The notes under the pieces are model-generated. The model did no database searches. It was not told the origin of the DNA and saw only the letters and a list, made by a program, of their open reading frames with translations. Shown in pieces: positions 48,401 to 61,689 of a stretch of DNA of 64,000 nt (its first letter is position 1; every line of letters begins with the position of its first letter). The stretch covers positions 145,001 to 209,000 of the forward strand of contig JAMWET010001275.1 of assembly GCA_024036415.1 (NCBI GenBank), written 5' to 3'. The DNA is from Prochilodus magdalenae. Lineage: Eukaryota; Chordata; Actinopteri; Characiformes; Prochilodontidae. A program made the translations under genes and the position numbers.

Positions 48401-51400
48401 CCAGGTGAGTGCCAATTAGAAATATATACCGTGTGTAGGAACCATGTGTTGAACTGGACAGTGGTTTAATTTTATTTTTATTTATTTATCTATTTTTTGT
48501 GCGGCAATAATAATTAAGAAGTTTAATAACAAGGTTTTTATACAAGCAGTGGCTGCTTCCCTGGACACTGACATTCTCTTTCTGTTACCACATATAACAA
48601 TTCAAATTTCTTTTGTGATGTATTAAACACCATTGACCTGAAACGAAAGAAGACCGGCCAGCATTATAATAGGGTTGTAAATGAGCAAGTGGTCAGGATT
48701 CTTACAGCATTCAATAAACAGTTTTGTTAATGAAACTAATGTCTGTGATGTCAGAACTGCCATCATTTTAGTTACACTGTACAAGTATGAATGCACTTCT
48801 GAACAACTGTACTGTGTTTTTTTTTTTATTTTTTATTTTTGTGACTGAACAAGACCTACTAAAAACACAGATGGAAACTTTGTGAAGATCAACCTAAAGA
48901 AGAAGTCTCATGTTAAAGGATTTGCCTTGAGAGGTGCTGCCCTTCGCAAGCAGGTGAGTAGAATGATAGAATACAGAGGTCACAGTCTTGGCCCTGGCTT
49001 GTCATGAGATTAATATAGTTGCTGTGATTCCAGATGTACATGCAGAAGTTTCAGCTGAAGGGGGAGCGGTTTGGAGGAGGGGGTGGATGGGGTAGAGGAA
49101 GGTTTGGAGGTTTCAACCGGCAAGGTGACAGCTGCTATAAATGTGGTGGCACAGGACACTGGGCACGAGACTGTCGAGGAAAAGGTGAGGGATTTGACTT
49201 GTGTGTGAAGTATGTGAGGAGCATTTTATTACATTGTTTCCCAACTTAATTTTTATGTACTGACGTTTCTGCTTCTGTGTCTTTTTAAGTCACAGGTCCT
49301 GCTACGAGTCAAACAGCCCAGCAGGAAACCCCTCCAGAGGAGGAGGAGCCATTTGAGCTGCCCACTCTAGAGGAAGTTGCAAGGGCAACTGGAACTCTGC
49401 GCTCTGAGCCTATTTGTAAGCACTGACTGGGCACCAGAAAATGATTTTGGACATTTAGAAATGCAAATAGCTGCAGTTGGTTTGCATGCGTCAGTGGCAC
49501 AGCTGTCTAAACATTTTCCGATCAGGATGTCACAAGCCCAGGAGGGTCTCTCCGACCATGTGGGGCGGTCCTCCCTCTCCTGTTATACAGTGCAGTTCTA
49601 GACAACTTCTGTTGCAAGGAATTTAGCATTTTGAGTCCTCTTCCAAAAAGTTTATCTATCCAGTGGATGGCATTTTGATTCAGTGAAGCTTCATTTGTCT
49701 TTTAGGCGAAGCAGTTAGCATTTTAGCTAGCTGGTATAATTGGCTATGCCAAAATTGGAAGAACGTTGGGTTAAAAAAGAGGCAGAAACGATGTATAAAT
49801 CCTCCTAAACCATATTACTGTCTTCTACCCAAAATTATTTAATTCTGGAACTGTAAAAATGCCACTATCCGTTTTGGGTTGACAGATACCAGGACAATGC
49901 TACCTACCGGAAGCACAGAGCCATCAGTAAAGTTTGATGGAAGGATAATAATCTGGAACTGCTTTTTAGGGTTTGAGTCTGGTTCTTTTGTTCCAGTGAA
50001 GAATAATGTCCATGTTATAATGCTGTCAATACACATGTGCTCAAAGGAAGGTCCATAAAGACATGACCACAGAGCTCTGACCCTGACCTCTGAACAACTT
50101 TGAGATGATTGAAATGTTGATTGCAAGCCAGGACTTCTCGTACACCATCCGTGCCTGTTCTGACAAATTTTTTTTGACTGACTGGGCACAAATTGCCACA
50201 GACAAACTCTTATGGACAATCTTATGGAAACCTTTCCTACTAGAGTGGAAGTTGTAGCCACAAGTGGAATTGTCGCCCTGACCCCCTGGTTTTGGAATTG
50301 GATGCACAGCAAACTCATATAGATGTTACAGTCAGGTGTCAACATATTTTGGACAAACGGTGTTATAGGGTTACGTTCCTCATCATGTAATTGTACAGTC
50401 AGAATTGTATGCAGATATTGTTCAAGGACTTTGATCACCTCTTTTTTCAGCAATGGCCCCCAGTGTGGGAGAGGATGCAGAGGAGAAGGAGGACAAGGGG
50501 GAGGAAATTCTGCTTAATGTCATCCGGCCAGATTATGAAAGACCTCCCCCTCCTCCGCCAATGGAGCCTCTCTATAAGCCCACTGAGAGCGGCAAAGTGC
50601 AAGGTAGATGTCAAAAGCCTGTACTTTTCATTTTAAATGAATGCAGATGAAAAAGTAGGCTGCCATTTATGCTAATCATTGTCCTTTATAGAGGTTCCTC
50701 CAGAGGTTTACCAGGCTCTCCGTGACTTTGGTTACAAGTCGTTCAGGCCTGGCCAAGAAATGGCCATAATGAGAATCCTTTCAGGTATGTGGTAATATTT
50801 AATAATGTGAAAATATTTCTGTCAGTGTATGAAAGTGAGATAAATAGAGACTGAATACACACTAACAGTTTCTATTTGAGCACCACTGGATTGGTAAAAT
50901 TGGTTGACACATTGTAATGGGTAGAATTTCAGTATTTCCTAATCCTTGCCTTAGAGTAAGTGTACACACACTGCTGGGATGTTGGTCCACTTCTCATGCT
51001 TTGTCTTTGCGTTATTCAGGTTTGTCTACTCTTGTGGTTCTCTCCACTGGTATGGGAAAATCTCTGTGCTACCAGCTACCTGCCTATCTCTATGCTCAGA
51101 GGTCAAAATGCATAACTCTGGTTGTCTCCCCTCTGGTATCACTAATGGATGACCAGGTAACACTGCACTTTGTCATCTGTGTTTAATAAAAGATCTGGAG
51201 GTTTAGCTGCCTGTTATGACGACATACAAACTGACCTGCTTTTGGTTCTTAACACTTATGTACCTGTACCTCATTTGCATATCATACCTCCTGAGACCCG
51301 GACTTGCTTGGTGTGCAATTTTAATTTCTCCCAGCTATTTGGGATTAGTAGGACCTAACAGGTATAAAAACTAAACGCTGTGTTTGTACAAGAAGTTGTT

Positions 51401-54400
51401 TTGGCAAAAAACAATGTCCTCATATGAGGCCAAAGGGTCAACGTTTTAAAAAAAAGTATCATGGTGCAGAGAAGCAGAAATGTAATGTCCTCATGAGGAC
51501 GCAGGGGTCTCAGGAGGATAAAGCTTGCCGTAGTCCATGCAGATGTAATGACGGCTACTCTTTTCTCAGCTTTCTGGACTCCCGCCTAAACTGAAAGCAG
51601 CTTGCATCCACTCCAACATGTCCCAGAAACAACGAGAGGCAGCTATCGAGAAGGTCAGTATTATTAGGATTGCAGATGTTGTGGTTCTTAAATGAATGAA
51701 GTCATCGCTTTACTTTTATGTTCTTTGTGGTTTTCCCGTGCGAGTAGGTGAAGGCAGGTCAGGTGCATGTTTTGTTGCTGTCTCCAGAGGCACTAGTTGG
51801 CGGAGGGCACTCTGGTTCAGGTTGTCTTCCCCCAGCTGACCAGCTTCCCCCAGTGGCCTTTGCCTGTATCGATGAAGCGCACTGTGTGTCTGAGTGGTCA
51901 CACAACTTCCGACCCTGTTATCTCAGGCTGTGCAAGGTCAGATTTGCACCCTCGCACCACATGAAGGTTATGTTATGACTGAGAGAGCTACGTTGTGCTG
52001 AGTAGTCATGTTAGTTTTAACACTAATCATCTTAAAAGTTGTCCCATGGTTTGGAACTCAGAGCGGTCCTGTTTGATTTCATTTCTTAACAATGGTGTAT
52101 TAAACAAAAGAGTTGCTTATTAGTTTCCTGACAAATTCTAAAGGTTCAAGAAAAGAGGTCTAGCACTTACATAGCACTCAGAAGCAGGCCTTGTTGAAAT
52201 TTTCACAAAGTGTCCCGTTTAATGGATTTTTATAAGTTAAATATGTTTATTGTAGTGTATAACATTTTTAAAATCTTAAAGCGTACTATCAACTCCCCAA
52301 CCAACACATACACCCATACAGCATGTTTTCCACTATTTGACATGAAAGTCTGGAGCGTTTCAGCCTGGACAGCTTGTTTATTTAAACCACACTACAGGTC
52401 ACTCAACAGATCAGAGGTGATTTACCTGTAATAGCCCTAAAGGCTCAAAACAAAAATATTCTGTTTATTTACCAGGGATAAGCATAATTGTAATACGAAT
52501 ATATACAATGTAATAATTATAGCTGCTTGGTGCATAAAAACAAACTTGTTGAAAAAATTTAAACATGGGATATGGGCTCGATAATTTGCCCTATATGTTC
52601 AGAAAAGCCTATTGTGACATCTTGAGAGAAATTAGATAATGTGTAATATTGTCATATTGCCCAGCTCTAGGCATCAGGTCACCCTATTCCTAATCTGGAA
52701 AGTCTTCTCTTTTAAAGCCTCACAAAAATTTAAGACAACCTAAGATGATCAGGGCTTTTGTTCGTACTTCTCCACAGTATTTCATTACAATAATTCTTTA
52801 GAAATTGATTTGGGATTGTACACATATCTAGATTAATACCTCTGTACATGTAAATAATAAGTAATTTTAAAAAATTGATGTGTGTGTGTGTGCATGTGTG
52901 TGTAGGTACTTAGGGATCGGCTTGGGGTGCGCTGCCTCCTAGGTCTGACGGCCACTGCCACTCTGTCTACTGCCCTGGACATTGCCCATCACCTGGACAT
53001 CAATGACCAGGAGGGTATTGCTGTTCGCTCAGCCGCTGTTCCTCATAACCTCCAGCTCTCTGTGTCCATGGACAGGGACAAAGACCAGGTCCATACTGTG
53101 TTTTTTTTTTTTTTTTTTTTTAGTGTAAATTACCTAAAAGTTAACTTTTCTACCTATATACAATCATGTTTTAGAATCAAGTTGATCACAGGTTCACAGT
53201 ATACACAGTTGTTTCCGCTGAAATGTGAAAAATGATATTCTCTCTTGGCCAGGCTCTGGTGACCTTACTAAAGGGTGAGCGGTTTGGCGCGCTAGACTCC
53301 ATTATAGTGTACTGCACCAGACGAGAAGAGACAAACCGCATAGCTGCACTACTGCGTACCTGCCTTCAGGGGGTGATGCTAAAAGAGTCTTCGCGGCCTG
53401 TGAAGAAGGAAGAGGAGGACAATCCTGTTGGCAAGAAGAAGAAAGCTTTGGGTAAAAGCAGAGGCTAGGGATGGGTCAGATCTCTGTCAGTAGTGTTTTT
53501 ACAGGCACAGTGTAGTTTATGTTGCTAGATCTTGACACTGCAAAATTAAGATAAGGCATACTTTCCTTGTAAGGTGATTAAAAGAACCCCAGAAAGACTT
53601 ATTCTTTCTTTTTGTGGCTCCTATTAAAAATCCTTTATATTTATTTTGTAATTCAGTATGCAACTCTTAATGAATTCTGAACAGTGTTGATGAATTCCAC
53701 AGTACTGTTATTGTTAACATTGTATATTCCAATGCTGGACATTTAGCCAGGAAGAAGATTCGGAAGCCTCTGAAGTGGATCGCTGAGGCATACCATGCTG
53801 GCATGTCGGCTTCAGAACGACGACGTGTACAAAACAACTTCATGTGTGGTGAGCTGCGGGTAGTGGTGGCCACTGTGGCTTTTGGCATGGGCCTGGACAA
53901 ATCTGATGTGCGCGGCATTGTACACTACAACATGCCTAAAAGTTTTGAGAGCTACGTGCAGGAGATCGGCAGGGCCGGTCGTGACGGAGAACCTGCACAC
54001 TGTCATTTGTTCCTGGACCCTGAGGTGAGACCATAAAATCTTTATTCTGTAAATATCTCTAATGTTCCAATTGAGAAGTAAGAGAGCAAATAAATAATGC
54101 ATATTTAGAAAAAAAAATAGTGTACTACCAATTTCATTCATTTCTGGATTCTTTAGAGGGAATAAATCTGTCATGGTTGCATTGTAATTTGCAGTCTATT
54201 TGATGATGATTATGATAAAACGTATTTGATATTGTCCAGCCCATTAGTTTGCTGCCAGAAAGCTTTGGTAATTGGCTGTTTGGTAATGTGTACAGGGTGG
54301 GGATCTGCACGAACTGCGCAGGCACATCTATGCAGACACTGTGGACTACTTCACTGTCAAGAGGCTGGTGCAGAAGGTCTTCCCATTCTGCAAGTGTAGA

Positions 54401-57400
54401 CAGATCCATCAGAAGCGTCAACTCTTGGCCCAGGTAACTCAGCAATTCACGTAGTAATCTTAACTAGAACTGCCTGTATTCTTATTTCATATTTCTTCGC
54501 TTTTTAGAGGTGTATAAAGGGTTTAATAACTTAATATTTAATATAATTGAATATAATTTAATATAACTTAAGTTATTATAAATTATAATTGTTGTTTCCT
54601 GGCCATTCATTTTTATTCTCTATTCAAAATCAATTTCATACTGGATGTTGACATGTTGGACATCTTTTTTTTTTTTTATTTTATTTTTTTTTTTTAGAAT
54701 GTTTGAAATACAAAATATCTTATTTTTTTTTTTTTCCTCAGTTGGTTTGCCTTAACTAGGTTTTTTTTAGACCACCACATAAAGGCTTTTGGCAGTATTT
54801 GTAGCATTGCTACTATGGGTGTGCCAACTCCCACACATTTTTACCCCTTTGTTGTGATGTCAGCACTGAAACAATTCAGATGGTGAATTTTGGTAATGGG
54901 TATGGGCTTTTAGGAATAGTTTGGAAAAGCTCAATGTTATGCAAAACATCAGTGAAGTGTTGATTGAGAACTGTTGGAAAAGCTTCAGATGGCGCCTTTA
55001 AAGCTGCTTGAGGGAATGCAGAGTGTTTAAGGCTAGATAAAGAAGGCTTTCTTTGACTGCTACTTTTACTCTCACGTAAGTGCAACACTGTAAGGTTAAG
55101 TCTTAACTCTCCAGGCTACAGCTCACATTGAAATTATCAATGGAAAATCAAATATACATATTTGTAGTTATTATTTTATTTTAAACTTCTGCATCTAAAA
55201 ATATGAAATATGAGATTTTTATTAGATGTTTTAATGGTCAAATATAGTGATGTGAAAGCATAACTTGAATGTTTTCTCCAGTCTTAAGCTACATAGTTTT
55301 GCTCCTTCCTCAGGCAGCGGAGGTGGATGACGCTGAGATGATGGAGCTGATGGAGCTGTGTGAGGAGTCTGAAGAAAACCAGCAGGAGCAGAACACAAAT
55401 ATTCAGGGCACACATCCACAGCTGTCTGCCTCAGACACGAGCCCACAAAAGTCAGAGAGCAAAACTGAGGGGGAATGTGAAGGATCCCTTGCTCAGCATG
55501 AGGGAGAAGAGAAACAACAACAGAGAGATGAGATGGATGGAAGCAGCAATGGAGAAATGAAAGACCGTGTGTGTCACACCCACGAGAGAGCCGTTCCAAT
55601 GCAAGACACCGTGGAGGCACTGGACATCACAGAGGAGGGTGAGTAAGGACTCATGAAGGTTGCAACAGAGCATAGAGCTTAAAACAATAGTTCAGGATAC
55701 TGTAGCTAATTTACACCAATGCCACTGTGGTAATTGCCCTTCCCACCAAGGGCCCCTTTCTTTGGTCAGTGTTCTCGAGGATTAGATCCTGTCGTAAAAA
55801 AAGAGAGTCAGTGTTCTTGGGGAATCAAATCCTGTTGTGAATACCTGAGTGTCTTAGCAGAACAGTGTCAGCATTGTTTAAAAAATAAAAAAACTGTTCT
55901 GCTTTAGAAAGAGTCGTTAATTAAGCTTTGGTGTAACGTGTCTTACAATGAATACCAACTAAAACAAAAAGGAAACAAGAAAATAAACAAATCTCAAAAG
56001 CATAAATGTAGTCAATCAGCAAAGATGCATTTGCTGCCTAAACTTTGTTTCTGGTGTTCTGTACAGTAACTGTAAAGTCTCTGTTTATCTGGTTCCTGAT
56101 ACTGTACAACATGCTGCCATTGTCATCTTAAAATATACCTGTGCCATCAGGGAAGAGAAAATCCATTGATGGAATATCCAGGTCAGCTGACCTCTTTGGG
56201 CACATAACATTGCTAAACCTAGACCTGACCAACTGCAGCAATCCCAGATCATAGCACTGCCCTAACAGGCTTGTACGGGAGGCACTAGGCGTGATGGGTG
56301 CATCACTTCAGCCGCCTCTCTTCCTACCCTGATGCGCCGATCACTCTGGTACAGGGTAAATCTGGTTTCATCAGACCACATGACATTCTTCCATTGCTCC
56401 AGAGACCAATCTTTATGCTCTCTAGCAGATTGAAGCTGGTTAGCTTCACTGACAAGTGGTTTTTTAGGGCTACACAGCTATTGGTACCGATCCCTTGACT
56501 TCCCTTCGCATTGTGCATGTGAAAATGCTCTTACTTTCACTATTAAACATTTCCCTGAGTTCTGCTGTTTTTCTGCGATTTGATTTCACCAAACGTTTAA
56601 GTGCATTCAAGATTTTTGTCTGTCTGTCTGTCTGTCTGTCTGTTTTTGTGTGTCTGTGTAGGTCTGGAGACTTTACTGTGTTACCTGGAGTTACACCCTC
56701 AGAGGTGGGTGGAGTTGCTGCACCCCACCCTCTCGATGTGTCAGCTGGTGTGTTATGGAGGTCCCCCACAGCTCCGCAAGCTAACCAAAGTGTATGTAAA
56801 AAAAACAAAAAACAAAACAGGAATTCTAATTGGAGTAGATCTTTGACCTGGTTTCATTTATATTGTGTGGACTGTAACATTGTCCCCTTGTCCTTATAAC
56901 ATGGCAGGTGTCCTCCAGTAGCTGTGGTGTTGGCACGCAAGCGCCTGGCGGGGGAGAAGGTGGAGACATGTGACTCTCTGGAGTTTGATGTGGTCGAGCT
57001 GGCAGACACTATGGGCTGGCAGCTTCCGTTAGTGAAGAGAGGCCTGAGACAGCTACAGTGGAGCGGTGGGCCAGGTTTGGGGAGAAAAAGCATGTTTCTA
57101 ATTCCATTCAGGAGAATCTTTTAAAAAGAGAAAAAAAACTGTAATTTGACCAGACAAATCTGAAACACTCTTTGGAACAAAATTTCCTTTGAGACACTTC
57201 ATGAGCTCACAAATAAAAAAAAGATGAAAGGGCTAAATAGTTTCTTGCTGAACCTACACTACACAGCCAAAAGTATGTGGACACTTATACACAAGTATTA
57301 GTGTCCAGAAAACATTTTATTTCAAAACCATGACCAGTAATGTGGATTTGGTTCCACCTTTGGGAAAGATGATAGAACATGCTTGTGGGAATTTACTTCC

Positions 57401-59926
57401 TTTTAAGCATGAAAACATTTGCGAGGTCAGGACCTGATGTAGAATGATTACCTCAACCCCAATGGGTCTGGCTGTAAACTCTGTATTTTCTCATGGACCT
57501 TTTCGCACATGGAGAGTTGTTGTGCTAAAACCACAACAGTAACTTCATTTTTGCCACAAATTTGGAATTACACAATTCTCTAGTATGAAGTATGTCATTA
57601 TATGCCCTCGCATTAATGTTTCTGAGCTAAGGGATACGTAAAAACAGCCCCTGCAAATTATTTCTCCTCCACTAACCTTTACACATAGTGGCACTGTGCG
57701 TTCTTTCAGGTCATCTAGCATTCCCCTGGTATCTGATAGGTTATTCCGTAAGGCTGCCTGATGGTGGAAGTATGATGGAAGTATGACCTATTATTCCAGA
57801 GAACCCAAGAATCCAATATACTTAAATTAGTTTATTTTTCTAAATTCATTTTTCTAGAAGTGAACACAATTTTTTTGACCATTCTGTTCAGACAGTTGTA
57901 CGATTTTTAGTTAATATAGAATTTAGTCTTTGCAGATAGTATTTTAGAATATACCTTTTTTGATATCATGTTCATTGCTTCTGTGGATTGACACTGTATG
58001 TCCGTATGTGATGTGAATCTTGTGGTCAGGTTCTTATGGAGGCAGTGGCCGGAGCGGCATCCGTGTGGAGTTCTCTGCTTTGTCCTTCTACTTTCGCTCC
58101 TATGGAGACTTGTCACCTGAAGAACTGGACCAGGTGTGTGCGTTCCTCCATGGCAGGGTGCAGGCTCAGGAGAGGACTCAGCTCTACCAGCTCAAAGCCT
58201 GCTTTAAAGCCTTCCGCAGGTCAGATCACTGCTTACATACCAGAGTTTGTTCCATTGTAATAATAGACAAAACAACTGTAGTGGAAGCAGTTTATGAAGC
58301 AGTTTTAATACGATACCCGTGTCCTACAGCTTCTTAGGTTTCTGATGATTTGTAGGAAAATTAGAATTTTCCATGTGTCCAAATATGAGAATCAGAGATG
58401 ATTCCATTATTGTTCAGAATGCCTTTTTATATACAAGTTTATATTGTTAACTTTAAAATATTAGCATTCAAAAATAAATATATATCCTCAAGAATTACTA
58501 GTGTTTAACTAATTTATTTTTTCCTCTGATGGCTTATTTTTCATTTTAAAATAAAAAATAAATAAAAACTTTATGCTGCAGACATTTCATTCTACACTAT
58601 AAAGGGCATTGTTGTGGCAACAGTTTAACAATGACTGGCAATGTGTCATAATTAGTGGTATGCAAATGTTTAGGTGAACCCTTGTCAAATGACGTTTTCT
58701 TTTTTTCCTCTTTTGTAAGTTAATACTACTTCTACAGAGAACACATTTCTGCATATTTCAGTGCATAATAACCCTTTATTCGGTAGATATTATTTATTGG
58801 GGAAAAACTAATTTGCACTATAATTTGCAGATCCAGATTTAAGCTTTTGTAAATGATGTGTTTACTTTTTCACTTGGACAGTCAACAAAACATGCAGCTT
58901 GACTGGGAAAGGTTTATATTTACTAACAACTGTAAGCTGCGTGGGATCTCTTTTTGAATTTTACTAAAATATGCAGTTGACTTGTGGTGGTGGTGTGCCA
59001 CAGGTTCTGATACTATATTCAGAAAAGTGTAATTTCCATCATTTAATAAGATCATAGCCTTATATTACGTGCTCTTATTTTTGAGAACTAAATCTAAATT
59101 TGTTTGAATTCACAGCGTGGCGTTTCGGAACTGCAGCTTCTGCATGGATGAGCTGGATGAGACGAGAAGCCTGAAGTTGAAGGAGCTGCTGTCTGACTAT
59201 TTTGATAAGAGAAGAGACCTGGACATGAGCAAGAAATACGAAGAGGATCAGGAGGATGAGGATGAAGCTCTAAACATGTGCAAGGTTTGTACATGCAGTG
59301 TTTGTTTTTTACTGGGGTGCACTCAGTTCTTTATTGGCTAAAAAATGTAATTGGTATATAACTTTACCTTTATGTAATGTTTGAATTAACTTTAAACTTA
59401 TGTCTGAACATTTTTGCTCACAGATCTCATGTACAACAGTAATTAAATCAGGAACAACCCATTACACGTTCTTGAGGATGCCTAAAGTGGTTCTTCTGTG
59501 GCATTATTTTAAAGAACCTTTTGGCAGTTTGTGTGCTTGAATTTTGAGTAAATCAGAACAATTCAGCTTTTGGGTTGACTGTCTCGCAGCTAAAGGAGTG
59601 GGAAGATCAGATCCGGGCTGATGTCCGAGGTTTCCTGGCCAGTCGGAGTGACGAGAAGTTCTCTGGCCGTGCAGTGGCGAGGATTTTCCATGGGATTGGT
59701 GTGTCTGTGAAGCTTTCTCTCGCTTTCACTTTGCTATCCAGGCCTCTAAGGTCTTGTTACTCACATATAATTTAACGTTGTGAATTTTTTTTCTCTGTTT
59801 TCAGGAAGTCCATGTTATCCAGCCCAGACGTATGGCCGGGATCGGCGGTACTGGCGAAAGTATATTCAATTTGATTTCAATGAAATCATTCGCTTAGCCA
59901 CTCAGGAAATTATTAGAACAAGGTAA
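45411..59926 (+). CDS. recql4: ATP-dependent DNA helicase Q4 (RecQ-like 4), complete, 24 exons
   Basis: RecQ helicase for replication initiation (Sld2-like N-terminus) and genome stability; nuclear. Exons: 45411-45494, 46597-46630, 46720-46808, 46897-47037, 47338-48404, 48854-48953, 49034-49184, 49290-49415, 50451-50603, 50692-50784, 51020-51156, 51570-51653, 51748-51936, 52906-53088, 53253-53451, 53747-54024, 54296-54433, 55314-55638, 56662-56791, 56908-57074, 58030-58219, 59116-59284, 59590-59698, 59805-59926. All phases join: 1485 aa (human about 1208). [15 protein letters not shown] and [10 protein letters not shown] form the Sld2-like start. Exon 5 is Lys/Glu-rich with NLS-like [10 protein letters not shown] and KRRKKK. 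A CCHC zinc knuckle ([14 protein letters not shown]) lies at about 539-552, Walker A (STGMGKS) near 693, DEAH at 795-798, GLTATAT near 830, and [11 protein letters not shown] near 1015-1025. The C-terminal [12 protein letters not shown] matches the mammalian end. The extra length is mainly exon 5 and the acidic exon 18. Confidence 0.95.
45710..45833. repeat. recql4: TATG/GTGT microsatellite
   Basis: Compound GTAT, GTATA and GTGT repeats in the first recql4 intron. Confidence 0.85.
49860..50330 (+). repeat. Tc1-like transposon relic in recql4 intron 8
   Basis: Words such as TTGTTCCAGTGAAGAATAAT, AGGAAGGTCCATAAAGACAT, TCTGACCCTGACCTCTGAAC and AAGCCAGGACTTCTCGTACA follow, in order, the C-terminal part of a common fish Tc1 transposase gene (around HKARSIKTW...SPDLNPIEHLW), but with many stops. 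A 204-codon open frame on the opposite strand (49839-50453) is a by-product of this relic. Confidence 0.7.
56190..56560 (-). repeat. Tc1-like transposase fragment, minus strand, in recql4 intron 18
   Basis: The minus strand at about 56320-56405 reads [20 protein letters not shown] then QSDRRIRV, the segment around the second catalytic Asp of Tc1 transposases. The frame is interrupted on both sides. It ends about 100 bp before the recql4 exon 19 acceptor. Confidence 0.82.
56618..56642. repeat. recql4: (TCTG)n microsatellite next to a splice acceptor
   Basis: Six TCTG units directly in front of the acceptor of recql4 exon 19 (exon starts 56662), so length changes here would alter the pyrimidine tract. 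Confidence 0.9.
57254..57560. repeat. Decayed DNA-transposon end
   Basis: ACACTACACAGCCAAAAGTA followed by TGTGGACACTTATACACAAG is the typical terminal sequence of a fish Tc1/hAT-like non-autonomous element. The rest is too decayed to define the far end. Within recql4 intron 20. Confidence 0.5.
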
Positions 59927-60031
59927 CCGGTCTGTGGTTTAGTGACTTCAGTTACTAGATAGAATTATTTTTATATGTAGCATTTTTCTGTCGTTTCTTA
60001 TATATACTGACTAAATAATGTCTAATTTTAC

Positions 60032-60037
60032 AATAAA
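60032..60037 (+). terminator. recql4: Poly(A) signal of recql4
   Basis: AATAAA 106 nt after the stop codon, followed by a T-rich stretch. Confidence 0.6.
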
Positions 60038-60294
60038 GATTATATATTTTTCTACTTTCCTTGTTGTTCACTACAGTGACCCAATTATGACCCTTTGTTA
60101 CTATTGATAGTTTGTGCGCTGATATCATGCAACATTTTTCAGTATTTAGTGTCTAACTAGTTTTTTTTATTTGGTTGGTTTGTTGGTTGAGCTTTACCTA
60201 GACACATGGTTTGGTATTGAGGTCTAATCTCTGGGGAGACTAACACCAGCAGCTTATCCATGTCCTATTTCTTTTTTCAGTAAGGGCTCATTTG

Positions 60295-61060
60295 GTCATT
60301 ATGTAAATAGTTTTTATGTATTTGTCAATGAATTTGTGTGTATTTGCATCATTAAAAAAAAATTTTGCGATGTATTCTTGAAACATTGAGCTAGTAAATA
60401 TACAGACAGGAGCTTTCCTTGTTGGTTGCCAAGTTCGTATGTTGTGGATCATTGTCCTACTACATAATGAGGCAAGTAATTGTTTACTATTCCAGTGGTA
60501 TATGTTGGTTTTGTCATGCCTAAATGGCTGTATGTTTGGCTATTTGACCGTTTGGTATATTTTTCAGGCCCATTAACTCATTTGTGTTGTGCTGAATGGT
60601 CCAGGAGGAATGGGCCAAGATTCTTCCAAATCTATGTGTGTAGCTAAACAACAGCTATAGGGAGCCATTCTGTAAAGTCAACACTGCCCTGTGCCATTAT
60701 CTATATAGTTTGTATGTATTTGTAAATGCATTTGTGTGCATTTACATTATTTCACCAAGAAGGCAAAGCTAGTTTCTTTGCGGTGTATTTTTTCCTGAAA
60801 GCTTGAGGTAAAAAATATGCAGGCATGAACTGTCCTTGATGGTTACCAAGTTTGTATGTTGTGGATCATTGTCCTGCTACATTATGAGGTAATTTCCTAT
60901 AGGTAAACTTCTTAACTGTGTACTTTTCCAATGGTATATGTTGGCTTTGTCATACCTAATGGCTGTTTGTTTGGCTATTTGACCGTTTGGTATATTTTTC
61001 AGGCCCATTAACTTCATTTATTTGTGCTGATTGGTCCAGAAATAATGCAGAACAGGATTG
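60295..61060. repeat. Tandem duplication, two units of about 420-435 bp
   Basis: GTATGTTGTGGATCATTGTC, TGGTATATGTTGG, GGCTATTTGACCGTTTGGTA and TATTTTTCAGGCCCATTAAC occur in unit 1 (60437-60595) and again, in order, in unit 2 (60854-61014), offset 417-435 bp. Flanking words (TGTATTTGTAAATG, GCATTTGTGTGCATTT) are shared too. No coding potential. Confidence 0.82.
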
Positions 61061-61689
61061 CCTAATGCATATTTTGACTAGCTGATTGACGGCATATGTT
61101 CTCTTTAATCTCGCAGTTAATGAAAATAAGGTTTCCAGTCCCAAGCATTTTCAGAGTGCATACACTAGAGAGCAGTGTTGTTGTTTTGGTTTCCATTACC
61201 TATTAAATGTGCTGGCACATGAGCTGTATTTATTTTTATGTGATTTTTCTTTTAGATTTCTTTATTCTTTTTATGTGATATGGTTCTTTGTCAAGAAACC
61301 TAATTTTAAGTGCACTAAATGAATTATCAAAAGCTGCACAGCAAGTCCAGTGTCAATATTTTATATGCCCAAAACTTGAAACTTGAATGGCTTGACCTGC
61401 AGTTAACTTTGTATTTATTTATAATAATTATTATTATGAAGCTGTGATTCAGCATGAATGGCAGGCTGCTAAACTGAAGGTTGTATAGGTGGATACTTTG
61501 CTGCTTGACAGTTTCTGAATCTTTTATCAGTTTGTGTATTTCTATTAAATATAAGTCATAAAAAATACATTAATAAATAGAGGGAATCTTGAACAACTTG
61601 AGCCTTCACCGTTGACATCTGGTCTGTACCACAAACATTTGTTAATGCATGTTATGCTTTAGTCAAGTGAGATTTTTGAGGAGCTCAGA

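Noticed and set aside
45411..48408. A separate gene for the Lys-rich exon 5 open frame (47491-48408)
   Set aside because: It is in phase with exon 4 and exon 6 of recql4 through good acceptor and donor sites.
49839..50453. 204-codon open frame on the minus strand in recql4 intron 8
   Set aside because: No family features; the opposite strand follows a Tc1 transposase relic, so the frame is a by-product.
55231..55620. 129-codon minus-strand frame
   Set aside because: Antisense shadow of recql4 exon 18; biased composition of the acidic exon keeps it open.
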